Shown here one piece after another: positions 14,798 to 25,600 of a stretch of DNA of 64,000 bases. The stretch is from Thereva unica (lineage: Eukaryota; Arthropoda; Insecta; Diptera; Therevidae): positions 1 to 64,000 of the forward strand of contig CATLJY010000863.1 in the NCBI GenBank assembly GCA_949987705.1, read 5' to 3'. The translations under genes were made by a program, and so were the position numbers. Under the pieces are notes generated by a model, which did not search any database, was not told the DNA's origin, and worked only from the letters and a program-made list of their open reading frames with translations. The stretch's first letter is position 1, and every line of letters begins with the position of its first letter.

Positions 14798-15589
14798 TTG
14801 ATTTCGATGAATTAAGTGAATTTAAGTTATTTTCGATGTATTCGATGAATGTAACTCAATTTCGATGAATTAAGTGAATTGAACTTATTTTCGATGTATT
14901 CGATGAATGTAACTTAATTTCGATGAATTAAGTGATTTCAAGTTATTTTCGATGAATTCGATGAATGTAACATGATTTCGATGAATTAAGTGAATTTAAC
15001 TTATTTTCGATGTATTCGATGAATATAACTTAATTTCGGTGAATTAAGTGAATTTAAGTTATTTTCGATGTATTCGATGAATGTAACTTAATTTCGATGA
15101 ATTAAGTGAATTTAACTTATTTTCGATGTATTCGATGAATGTAACTTAATTTCGATGAATTAAGTGATTTCAAGTTATTTTCGATGTATTCGATGTATGA
15201 AACTCAATTTCGATGAATTAAGTGAATTTAACTTATTTTCGATGTATTCGATGAATGTAACTTAATTTCGATGAATTAAGTGATTTCAAGTTATTTTCGA
15301 TGAATTCGATGAATGTAACATGATTTCGATGAATTAAGTGAATTTAACTTATTTTCGATGTATTCGATGAATATAACTTAATTTCGGTGAATTAAGTGAA
15401 TTTAAGTTATTTTCGATGTATTCGATGAATGTAACTTAATTTCGATGAATTAAGTGAATTTAAGTTATTTTCGATGTATTCGATGTATGAAACTCAATTT
15501 CGATGAATTAAGTGAATTTAACTTATTTTCGATGTATTCGATGAATGTAACTTAATTTCGATGAATTAAGTGATTTCAAGTTATTTTCG

Positions 15590-18500
15590 ATGAATTCGAT
15601 GAATGTAACTTGATTTCGATGAATTAAGTGAATTTAAGTTATTTTCGATGTATTCGATGTATGAAACTCAATTTTGATGAATTAAGTGAATTGAACTTAT
15701 TTTCGATGTATTCGATGAATGTAACTTAATTTCGATGAATTAAGTGATTTCAAGTTATTTTCGATGTATTCGATGTATGAAACTCAATTTCGATGAATTA
15801 AGTGAATTTAACTTATTTTCGATGTATTCGATGAATGTAACTTAATTTCGATGAATTAAGTGATTTCAAGTTATTTTCGATGTATTCGATGAATATAACT
15901 TAATTTCGGTGAATTAAGTGAATTTAAGTTATTTTCGATGTATTCGATGTATGAAACTCAATTTCGATGAATTAAGTGAATTTAACTTATTTTCGATGTA
16001 TTCGATGAATGTAACTTAATTTCGATGAATTAAGTGATTTCAAGTTATTTTCGATGTATTCGATGAATGTAACTTAATTTCGATGAATTAAGTGAATTTA
16101 AGTTATTTTCGATGTATTCGATGAATGTAACTCAATTTCGATGAATTAAGTGAATTGAACTTATTTTCGATGTATTCGATGAATGTAACTTAATTTCGAT
16201 GAATTAAGTGATTTCAAGTTATTTTCGATGAATTCGATGAATGTAACTTAATTTCGATGAATTAAGTGAATTTAACTTATTTTCGATGTATTCGATGAAT
16301 ATAACTTAATTTCGGTGAATTAAGTGAATTGAACTTATTTTCGATGTATTCGATGAATGTAACTTAATTTCGATGAATTAAGTGAATTTAAGTTATTTTC
16401 GATGTATTCGATGTATGAAACTCAATTTCGATGAATTAAGTGAATTTAACTTATTTTCGATGAATTCGATGAATGTAACTTGATTTCGATGAATTAAGTG
16501 AATTTAAGTTATTTTCGATGTATTCGATGTATGAAACTCAATTTCGATGAATTAAGTGAATTTAACTTATTTTCGATGTATTCGATGAATGTAACTTAAT
16601 TTCGATGAATTAAGTGATTTCAAGTTATTTTCGATGTATTCGATGAATGTAACTTAATTTCGATGAATTAAGTGAATTTAAGTTATTTTCGATGTATTCG
16701 ATGTATGAAACTCAATTTCGATGAATTAAGTGAATTTAACTTATTTTCGATGTATTCGATGAATGTAACACAATTTCGATGAATTAAGTGATTTCAAGTT
16801 ATTTTCGATGTATTCGATGAATGTAACTTAATTTCGATGAATTAAGTGAATTTAAGTTATTTTCGATGTATTCGATGTATGAAACTCAATTTCGATGAAT
16901 TAAGTGAATTTAACTTATTTTCGATGTATTCGATGAATGTAACTTAATTTCGATGAATTAAGTGATTTCAAGTTATTTTCGATGTATTCGATGAATGTAA
17001 CTTAATTTCGATGAATTAAGTGAATTTAAGTTATTTTCGATGTATTCGATGTATGAAACTCAATTTCGATGAATTAAGTGAATTTAACTTATTTTCGATG
17101 TATTCGATGAATGTAACTTAATTTCGATGAATTAAGTGATTTCAAGTTATTTTCGATGAATTCGATGAATGTAACTTAATTTCGATGAATTAAGTGAATT
17201 TAACTTATTTTCGATGTATTCGATGAATATAACTTAATTTCGGTGAATTAAGTGAATTGAACTTATTTTCGATGTATTCGATGAATGTAACTTAATTTCG
17301 ATGAATTAAGTGAATTGAACTTATTTTCGATGAATTCGATGAATGTAACTTGATTTCGATGAATTAAGTGAATTTAAGTTATTTTCGATGTATTCGATGT
17401 ATGAAACTCAATTTTGATGAATTAAGTGAATTGAACTTATTTTCGATGTATTCGATGAATGTAACTTAATTTCGATGAATTAAGTGATTTCAAGTTATTT
17501 TCGATGTATTCGATGTACGAAACTCAATTTCGATGAATTAAGTGAATTTAACTTATTTTCGATGTATTCGATGAATGTAACTTAATTTCGATGAATTAAG
17601 TGATTTCAAGTTATTTTCGATGTATTCGATGAATATAACTTAATTTCGGTGAATTAAGTGAATTTAAGTTATTTTCGATGTATTCGATGTATGAAACTCA
17701 ATTTCGATGAATTAAGTGAATTTAACTTATTTTCGATGTATTCGATGAATGTAACTTAATTTCGATGAATTAAGTGATTTCAAGTTATTTTCGATGTATT
17801 CGATGAATGTAACTTAATTTCGATGAATTAAGTGAATTTAAGTTATTTTCGATGTATTCGATGAATGTAACTCAATTTCGATGAATTAAGTGAATTGAAC
17901 TTATTTTCGATGTATTCGATGAATGTAACTTAATTTCGATGAATTAAGTGATTTCAAGTTATTTTCGATGAATTCGATGAATGTAACTTAATTTCGATGA
18001 ATTAAGTGAATTTAACTTATTTTCGATGTATTCGATGAATATAACTTAATTTCGGTGAATTAAGTGAATTGAACTTATTTTCGATGTATTCGATGAATGT
18101 AACTTAATTTCGATGAATTAAGTGAATTTAAGTTATTTTCGATGTATTCGATGTATGAAACTCAATTTCGATGAATTAAGTGAATTTAACTTATTTTCGA
18201 TGAATTCGATGAATGTAACTTGATTTCGATGAATTAAGTGAATTTAAGTTATTTTCGATGTATTCGATGTATGAAACTCAATTTCGATGAATTAAGTGAA
18301 TTTAACTTATTTTCGATGTATTCGATGAATGTAACTTAATTTCGATGAATTAAGTGATTTCAAGTTATTTTCGATGTATTCGATGAATGTAACTTAATTT
18401 CGATGAATTAAGTGAATTTAAGTTATTTTCGATGTATTCGATGTATGAAACTCAATTTCGATGAATTAAGTGAATTTAACTTATTTTCGATGTATTCGAT

Positions 18501-20240
18501 GAATGTAACACAATTTCGATGAATTAAGTGATTTCAAGTTATTTTCGATGTATTCGATGAATGTAACTTAATTTCGATGAATTAAGTGAATTTAAGTTAT
18601 TTTCGATGTATTCGATGTATGAAACTCAATTTCGATGAATTAAGTGAATTTAACTTATTTTCGATGTATTCGATGAATGTAACTTAATTTCGATGAATTA
18701 AGTGATTTCAAGTTATTTTCGATGTATTCGATGAATGTAACTTAATTTCGATGAATTAAGTGAATTTAAGTTATTTTCGATGTATTCGATGTATGAAACT
18801 CAATTTCGATGAATTAAGTGAATTTAACTTATTTTCGATGTATTCGATGAATGTAACTTAATTTCGATGAATTAAGTGATTTCAAGTTATTTTCGATGAA
18901 TTCGATGAATGTAACTTAATTTCGATGAATTAAGTGAATTTAACTTATTTTCGATGTATTCGATGAATATAACTTAATTTCGGTGAATTAAGTGAATTGA
19001 ACTTATTTTCGATGTATTCGATGAATGTAACTTAATTTCGATGAATTAAGTGAATTGAACTTATTTTCGATGAATTCGATGAATGTAACTTGATTTCGAT
19101 GAATTAAGTGAATTTAAGTTATTTTCGATGTATTCGATGTATGAAACTCAATTTTGATGAATTAAGTGAATTGAACTTATTTTCGATGTATTCGATGAAT
19201 GTAACTTAATTTCGATGAATTAAGTGATTTCAAGTTATTTTCGATGTATTCGATGTACGAAACTCAATTTCGATGAATTAAGTGAATTTAACTTATTTTC
19301 GATGTATTCGATGAATGTAACTTAATTTCGATGAATTAAGTGATTTCAAGTTATTTTCGATGTATTCGATGAATATAACTTAATTTCGGTGAATTAAGTG
19401 AATTTAAGTTATTTTCGATGTATTCGATGTATGAAACTCAATTTCGATGAATTAAGTGAATTGAACTTATTTTCGATGTATTCGATGAATGTAACTTAAT
19501 TTCGATGAATTAAGTGATTTCAAGTTATTTTCGATGTATTCGATGAATGTAACTTAATTTCGATGAATTAAGTGAATTTAAGTTATTTTCGATGTATTCG
19601 ATGAATGTAACTCAATTTCGATGAATTAAGTGAATTGAACTTATTTTCGATGTATTCGATGAATGTAACTTAATTTCGATGAATTAAGTGATTTCAAGTT
19701 ATTTTCGATGAATTCGATGAATGTAACTTAATTTCGATGAATTAAGTGAATTTAACTTATTTTCGATGTATTCGATGAATATAACTTAATTTCGGTGAAT
19801 TAAGTGAATTGAACTTATTTTCGATGTATTCGATGAATGTAACTTAATTTCGATGAATTAAGTGAATTTAAGTGATTTTCGATGTATTCGATGTATGAAA
19901 CTCAATTTCGATGAATTAAGTGAATTTAACTTATTTTCGATGAATTCGATGAATGTAACTTGATTTCGATGAATTAAGTGAATTTAAGTTATTTTCGATG
20001 TATTCGATGTATGAAACTCAATTTCGATGAATTAAGTGAATTTAACTTATTTTCGATGTATTCGATGAATGTAACTTAATTTCGATGAATTAAGTGATTT
20101 CAAGTTATTTTCGATGTATTCGATGAATGTAACTTAATTTCGATGAATTAAGTGAATTTAAGTTATTTTCGATGTATTCGATGTATGAAACTCAATTTCG
20201 ATGAATTAAGTGAATTTAACTTATTTTCGATGTATTCGAT
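15590..20240. repeat. 1,740-bp tandem block (30 monomers), about 2.7 copies
   Basis: The marker ATTTTGATGAATTAAG occurs at 15671, 17411 and 19151, exactly 1,740 bp (30 x 58) apart. GTAACACAATT occurs at 16765 and 18505. GATGTACGAAACTC occurs near 17512 and 19252 but not in the first copy, which has TATGAAAC there. Copies are nearly identical over the whole unit, so the amplification is recent. The third copy departs from the pattern near 20240, where GAATATAACTTAATTTCGG replaces GTAACACAATT. Confidence 0.92.
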
Positions 20241-20859
20241 GAATATAACTTAATTTCGGTGAATTAAGTGAATTTAAGTTATTTTCGATGTATTCGATGT
20301 ATGAAACTCAATTTCGATGAATTAAGTGAATTTAACTTATTTTCGATGTATTCGATGAATGTAACTCAATTTCGATGAATTAAGTGATTTCAAGTTATTT
20401 TCGATGTATTCGATGAATGTAACTTAATTTCGATGAATTAAGTGAATTTAAGTTATTTTCGATGTATTCGATGTATGAAACTCAATTTCGATGAATTAAG
20501 TGAATTTAACTTATTTTCGATGTATTCGATGAATGTAACTTAATTTCGATGAATTAAGTGATTTCAAGTTATTTTCGATGTATTCGATGAATGTAACTTA
20601 ATTTCGATGAATTAAGTGAATTTAAGTTATTTTCGATGTATTCGATGTATGAAACTCAATTTCGATGAATTAAGTGAATTTAACTTATTTTCGATGTATT
20701 CGATGAATGTAACTTAATTTCGATGAATTAAGTGATTTCAAGTTATTTTCGATGTATTCGATGAATGTAACTCAATTTCGATGAATTAAGTGAATTTAAC
20801 TTATTTTCGATGTATTCGATGAATATAACTTAATTTCGGTGAATTAAGTGAATTTAAGT

Positions 20860-20861
20860 TA
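20860..20861. other. TA target-site duplication, left
   Basis: TA immediately precedes the transposon end CACTCGTCAC and matches TA at 22681-22682. Joining AAGT-TA-TTTTCGATG across the element gives a perfect satellite monomer. TA duplication is the hallmark of IS630/Tc1/mariner insertion. Confidence 0.93.
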
Positions 20862-21464
20862 CACTCGTCACAACTTCTAGCGGCTCACCTAAAATTTTCG
20901 AAAAATTTGGCATTTTTCAATTGCCCATAACTTGGGCAAATTTCACTCCAAAAAATCAAACCAAGTACCAAATTAAAGATTGGATCCTCTACTTTTTTTA
21001 TGTCTGATTAAAAAAAGGTTTTTTTTCGATGCAGATGGCGCTGCTGTCGATCAAAGAAAGTACTAAAATTCGTAAATTTTTTTTTCTTTTTTAACAGGCG
21101 CAAACTTGTTTTTGCGCTATGGAACATGCTAATCTGAGTTCAAAATCATAAAATTCAAAGTTTTTCCAACAAAATAGACTGTAATAAAGTTAGATTTCAA
21201 TGGAAATTCGCGAAGTTATAGGGTTTTCAAAAAAAAGGCAATTTTCGCGTTTTAAGCCAGAATTTCAACAAATTGCGATCAAAATCCATTTGGTTCAGCG
21301 TAAAAAAAGTTTTCGATTACATTGTTGAAATTCTGACCTGAGAATTCTTAATTTCGAGTTGTAAATCTTTTTTGATTCGAAAAAGCGATCGTTTAATCGG
21401 TTAAAGTAAACTTGTATGAAAAAACTTTGTTTTTTTCTTTTAACCGCCGGCGTTTGCATTACCC
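20862..21464 (+). repeat. Long terminal inverted repeat, left arm (603 bp)
   Basis: Reverse complement of 22078-22680. Matching runs inward through GCTCACCTAAAATTTTCG, GGATCCTCTAC, GCAGATGGCGCTGCTGTCG and CCGCCGGCGTTTGCAT to the last shared ACCC at 21461-21464. After that the two sides diverge (AGAGTGTACC on the left against GTCGTACTGA on the complement of the right). Observed differences include a 7-T versus 6-T run, AGG versus ATG near 21017, and GAATTC versus GAAATC near 21340-21350. It contains an internal hairpin at 21257-21338. Confidence 0.93.
21257..21338. repeat. Internal hairpin in the left arm
   Basis: CCAGAATTTCAACAA (from 21257) is the near-perfect inverse of TTGTTGAAATTCTGACC (ending 21338). 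Further partial pairing follows inside (ATTGCGATCAAAA against TTTTCGATTAC), around an apex rich in A and T. The right arm carries the same structure. Confidence 0.75.
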
Positions 21465-21655
21465 AGAGTGTACCACGAGGAGGTCGCACGGTCGGATTTA
21501 CACTCCAATTTTTTATTTTGTTTTTTTTTTTTTTTTTTAGTTTTTTAAAATTTTGTTGTTTTTTTTTAATTTTTCCAGAGTTTCAATTTTTGTGTGGGTG
21601 TGTTTGTTTGGTCCTGTGTCGAAAAAGATGAAGTCGGGTTGTCAATTCACAGTGA
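21465..21655. other. Unique T-rich spacer downstream of the transposase remnant
   Basis: This 191-bp segment between the left arm and the transposase stop is not shared by the right arm. It begins GAGTGTACCACGAGGAGGTC, then becomes strongly T-rich, with an unbroken run of 18 T at 21521-21538 and further T runs to about 21575. On the transposase strand it lies 3' of the stop codon, so it reads as an A-rich 3' untranslated tail. No coding potential is visible; the 71-codon plus-strand ORF across it is mostly homopolymer phenylalanine. Confidence 0.6.
21512..21517 (-). promoter_or_regulatory. Possible AATAAA polyadenylation signal
   Basis: TTTATT on the plus strand reads AATAAA on the minus strand, about 140 bases after the transposase stop. 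Its position suits a 3' processing signal, but in such an A/T-rich tract the match could be chance. Confidence 0.3.
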
Positions 21656-22126
21656 TCAATAATGAGTGTTTCCACCCTGATTTCTGACGACTTCCGCCAA
21701 GCGTTCTTGCATGTTGATACAATTTCGTATCAGCTCCTGTGGAAGTGCGTCCCAAAATTCGCGTAGCCTCTCGAAAAGATCGTCCAGATTAGTAGGCTGA
21801 TTTTGCAAGCCACGAAGACGACGTCCAAGCATGTCCCACACATGTTCGATCGGATTCAGATCCGGGCTTCGAGTAGGATGTGGCAGGGCATCGATGTTTC
21901 GTCGCTGAAGGAACGTGGTTGTCAATCGGGCAGTATGACAGGTGGCATTGTCTTGCATTAAAGAAAATGCACGCCCGACCCTTCTTCGAACGGGCAACAC
22001 GTGAGGCTGCAAAATTTCGTCGACGTACCTCTGGGCGTTGAGTCCAGGTGGTGGGACGAGAACCAACTCAGTACGACGGGTGATGCAAACGCCGGCGGTT
22101 AAAAGAAAAAAACAAAGTTTTTTCAT
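21656..22126 (-). pseudogene. Truncated Tc1-type (DD34E) transposase, C-terminal half
   Basis: This is an uninterrupted 156-codon ORF with ATG at 22124-22126 and TGA at 21656-21658. Residues about 11-40 (RTELVLV, LNAQRYVDEILQPHVLP) match the middle of Tc1-family transposases. MQDNATCHTA places the second catalytic Asp at residue 59. SPDLNPIEHVW places the catalytic Glu at residue 94, leaving 34 residues between them as in Tc1-type DD34E enzymes. The end, GGNTHY, resembles the GGHTxY terminus usual in the family, so the C-terminus looks complete. Family members are about 340 residues; the paired helix-turn-helix DNA-binding domain and first catalytic Asp are missing, so it cannot be an active transposase. 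The first 16 residues (MKKLCFFLLTAGVCIT) are encoded inside the inverted arm. AGVCIT followed by RRTELV looks like native transposase, so the deletion join probably lies just upstream of it, with the ATG coming from arm sequence by chance. Confidence 0.9.
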
Positions 22127-22680
22127 ACAAGTTTACTTTAACCGATTAAACGATCGCTTTTTCGAATCTAAAAAGATTTACAACTCGAAATTAAGATTTC
22201 TCAGGTCAGAATTTCAACAATGTAATCGAAAACTTTTTTTACGCTGAACCAAATGGATTTTGATCGCAATTTGTTGAAATTCTGGCTTAAAACGCGAAAA
22301 TTGCCTTTTTTTTTTAAAACCCTATAACTTCGCGAATTTCCATTGAAATCTAACTTTATTACAGTCTATTTTGTTGGAAAAACTTTGAATTTTATGATTT
22401 TGAACTCAGATTAGCATGTTCCATAGCGCAAAAACAAGTTTGCGCCTGTTAAAAAAGAAAAAAAAATTTACGAATTTTAGTACTTTCTTTGATCGACAGC
22501 AGCGCCATCTGCATCGAAAAAAAACATTTTTTTAATCAGACATAAAAAAGTAGAGGATCCAATCTTTAATTTGGTACTTGGTTTGATTTTTTGGAGTGAA
22601 ATTTGCCCAAGTTATGGGCAATTGAAAAATGCCAAATTTTTCGAAAATTTTAGGTGAGCCGCTAGAAGTTGTGACGAGTG
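22078..22680 (-). repeat. Long terminal inverted repeat, right arm (603 bp)
   Basis: Inverted copy of 20862-21464, ending in CTAGAAGTTGTGACGAGTG at 22680. Its inner end overlaps the first 16 codons of the transposase remnant (22079-22126). Apart from that overlap I see no convincing coding sequence: outward-reading ORFs of about 57 residues appear in both arms only because the arms are copies. Confidence 0.93.
22204..22285. repeat. Internal hairpin in the right arm
   Basis: GGTCAGAATTTCAACAA and TTGTTGAAATTCTGG form the same imperfect hairpin seen at 21257-21338 in the other arm, with the apex around ACGCTGAACCAAATGG. Confidence 0.75.
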
Positions 22681-22682
22681 TA
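22681..22682. other. TA target-site duplication, right
   Basis: TA directly follows the right arm end GACGAGTG and begins the resumed satellite TATTTTCGATG. It pairs with the left TA at 20860-20861. Confidence 0.93.
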
Positions 22683-25600
22683 TTTTCGATGTATTCGATG
22701 AATGTAACTTAATTTCGATGAATTAAGTGATTTCAAGTTATTTTCGATGTATTCGATGAATGTAACTTAATTTCGATGAATTAAGTGAATTTAAGTTATT
22801 TTCGATGTATGAAACTCAATTTCGATGAATTAAATGAATTTAACTTATTTTCGATGTATTCGATGTATGAAACTCAATTTCGATGAATTAAGTGAATTTA
22901 ACTTATTTTCGATGTATTCGATGAATGTAACTTAATTTCGATGAATTAAGTGATTTCAAGTTATTTTCGATGTATTCGATGAATGTAACTTAATTTCGAT
23001 GAATTAAGTGAATTTAAGTTATTTTCGATGTATGAAACTCAATTTCGATGAATTAAATGAATTTAACTTATTTTCGATGTATTCGATGAATGTAACTTAA
23101 TTTCGATGAATTAAGTGATTTCAAGTTATTTTCGATGTATTCGATGAATGTAACTTAATTTCGATGAATTAAGTGAATTTAAGTTATTTTCGATGTATTC
23201 GATGTATGAAACTCAATTTCGATGAATTAAGTGAATTTAACTTATTTTCGATGTATTCGATGAATATAACTTAATTTCGGTGAATTAAGTGAATTTAAGT
23301 TATTTTCGATGTATTCGATGTATGAAACTCAATTTCGATGAATTAAGTGAATTTAACTTATTTTCGATGTATTCGATGAATGTAACTCAATTTCGATGAA
23401 TTAAGTGATTTCAAGTTATTTTCGATGTATTCGATGAATGTAACTTAATTTCGATGAATTAAGTGAATTTAAGTTATTTTCGATGTATTCGATGTATGAA
23501 ACTCAATTTCGATGAATTAAGTGAATTTAACTTATTTTCGATGTATTCGATGAATGTAACTTAATTTCGATGAATTAAGTGATTTCAAGTTATTTTCGAT
23601 GTATTCGATGAATGTAACTTAATTTCGATGAATTAAGTGAATTTAAGTTATTTTCGATGTATTCGATGTATGAAACTCAATTTCGATGAATTAAGTGAAT
23701 TTAACTTATTTTCGATGTATTCGATGAATGTAACTTAATTTCGATGAATTAAGTGATTTCAAGTTATTTTCGATGTATTCGATGAATGTAACTCAATTTC
23801 GATGAATTAAGTGAATTTAACTTATTTTCGATGTATTCGATGAATATATCTTAATTTCGGTGAATTAAGTGAATTTAAGTTATTTTCGATGTATTCGATG
23901 AATGTAACTTAATTTCGATGAATTAAGTGATTTCAAGTTATTTTCGATGTATTCGATGAATGTAACTCAATTTCGATGAATTAAGTGAATTTAACTTATT
24001 TTCGATGTATTCGATGAATATAACTTAATTTCGGTGAATTAAGTGAATTTAAGTTATTTTCGATGAATGTAACTTAATTTCGATGAATTAAGTGATTTCA
24101 AGTTATTTTCGATGTATTCGATGTATGAAACTCAATTTCGATGAATTAAGTGAATTGAACTTATTTTCGATGTATTCGATGAATGTAACTTAATTTCGAT
24201 GAATTAAGTGATTTCAAGTTATTTTCGATGTATTCGATGAATGTAACTCAATTTCGATGAATTAAGTGAATTTAACTTATTTTCGATGTATTCGATGAAT
24301 ATAACTTAATTTCGGTGAATTAAGTGAATTTAAGTTATTTTCGATGTATTCGATGAATGTAACTTAATTTCGATGAATTAAGTGATTTCAAGTTATTTTC
24401 GATATACTCGATGTATGAAACTCAATTTCGATGAATTAAGTGAATTTAACTTATTTTCGATGTATTCGATGAATGTAACTTAATTTCGATGAATTAAGTG
24501 AATTTAACTTATTTTCGATGTATTCGATGAATGTAACTTAATTTCGATGAATTAAGTGAATTTAAGTTATTTTCGATGTATTCGATGAATGTAACTCAAT
24601 TTCGATGAATTAAGTGAATTTAACTTATTTTCGATGTATTCGATGAATGTAACTTAATTTCGATGAATTAAGTGAATTTAAGTTATTTTCGATGTATTCG
24701 ATGAATGTAACTCAATTTCGATGAATTAAGTGAATTGAACTTATTTTCGATGTATTCGATGAATGTAACTTAATTTCGATGAATTAAGTGATTTCAAGTT
24801 ATTTTCGATGAATTCGATGAATGTAACTTGATTTCGATGAATTAAGTGAATTGAACTTATTTTCGATGTATTCGATGAATGTAACTTAATTTCGATGAAT
24901 TAAGTGATTTCAAGTTATTTTCGATGTATTCGATGTATGAAACTCAATTTCGATGAATTAAGTGAATTTAACTTATTTTCGATGTATTCGATGAATGTAA
25001 CTTAATTTCGATGAATTAAGTGAATTGAACTTATTTTCGATGTATTCGATGAATGTAACTTAATTTCGATGAATTAATTGAATTTAAGTTATTTTCGATG
25101 TATTCGATGAATGTAACTTGATTTCGATGAATTAAGTGAATTTAAGTTATTTTCGATGTATTCGATGAATGTAACTCAATTTCGATGAATTAAGTGAATT
25201 GAACTTATTTTCGATGTATTCGATGAATGTAACTTAATTTCGATGAATTAAGTGATTTCAAGTTATTTTCGATGAATTCGATGAATGTAACATGATTTCG
25301 ATGAATTAAGTGAATTTAACTTATTTTCGATGTATTCGATGAATATAACTTAATTTCGGTGAATTAAGTGAATTTAAGTTATTTTCGATGTTACTTCGAT
25401 GAATGTACTTAATTTCGATGAATTAAGTGAATTTAACTTATTTTCGATGTATTCGATGAATGTAACTTAATTTCGATGAATTAAGTGATTTCAAGTTATT
25501 TTCGATGTATTCGATGTATGAAACTCAATTTCGATGAATTAAGTGAATTTAACTTATTTTCGATGTATTCGATGAATGTAACTTAATTTCGATGAATTAA

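Larger units (their letters stand above)
1..20859. repeat. 58-bp satellite array, left segment
   Basis: Head-to-tail array of a 58-bp monomer; the recurring AATTTCGATGAATTAAG starts at position 2, then 60, and so on. Each monomer has two related 29-bp halves, one beginning AATTTCGATGAATTAAGTG and the other ATTTTCGATGTATTCGATG. Variants occur at fixed slots: the middle (GAATTTAACTT, GAATTTAAGTT, GAATTGAACTT, GATTTCAAGTT), the junction (GAATGTAACTT, GTATGAAACTC, GAATATAACTT followed by CGGTG), and GATGTATTCG versus GATGAATTCG. All copies share one orientation. No ORF of useful length exists because TAA and TGA recur in every frame. Larger duplicated blocks are listed separately. The function is unknown; a structural heterochromatin role is only inferred. 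Confidence 0.98.
20862..22680 (-). mobile_element. Non-autonomous Tc1-like foldback transposon (1,819 bp)
   Basis: The element starts CACTCGTCACAACTTCTAG and ends with its reverse complement, flanked by TA on both sides. Its inverted arms are about 603 bp each, leaving only about 613 bp between them. The middle holds a minus-strand C-terminal Tc1 transposase fragment and a T-rich stretch. Arms are nearly identical (fewer than about ten differences by eye, several in homopolymers), which suggests a young element or recent arm homogenisation. Base composition differs sharply from the satellite. The missing N-terminal half of the transposase means it could only have moved with enzyme supplied by a complete relative. 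The strand given is that of the transposase remnant. Confidence 0.93.

Noticed and set aside
1..20859. CRISPR-like regularity of short repeats
   Set aside because: There are no unique spacers: the whole 58-bp period is repeated, and differences are shared variant types. This is a eukaryotic-style satellite.
21295..21489. Minus-strand 64-codon ORF in the left arm
   Set aside because: It needs a GTG start, runs outward through non-coding arm sequence, and resembles the right-arm ORF only because the arms are inverted copies.
21416..21631. Plus-strand 71-codon ORF with a leader-like hydrophobic start
   Set aside because: It shares its first 16 residues with the transposase remnant because of the inverted repeat, then reads through a T run as polyphenylalanine. 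There is no sign of a real gene.
22038..22247. Plus-strand 69-codon ORF at the right arm
   Set aside because: It needs a TTG start, is antisense to the transposase remnant and then follows the arm; it is a shadow.
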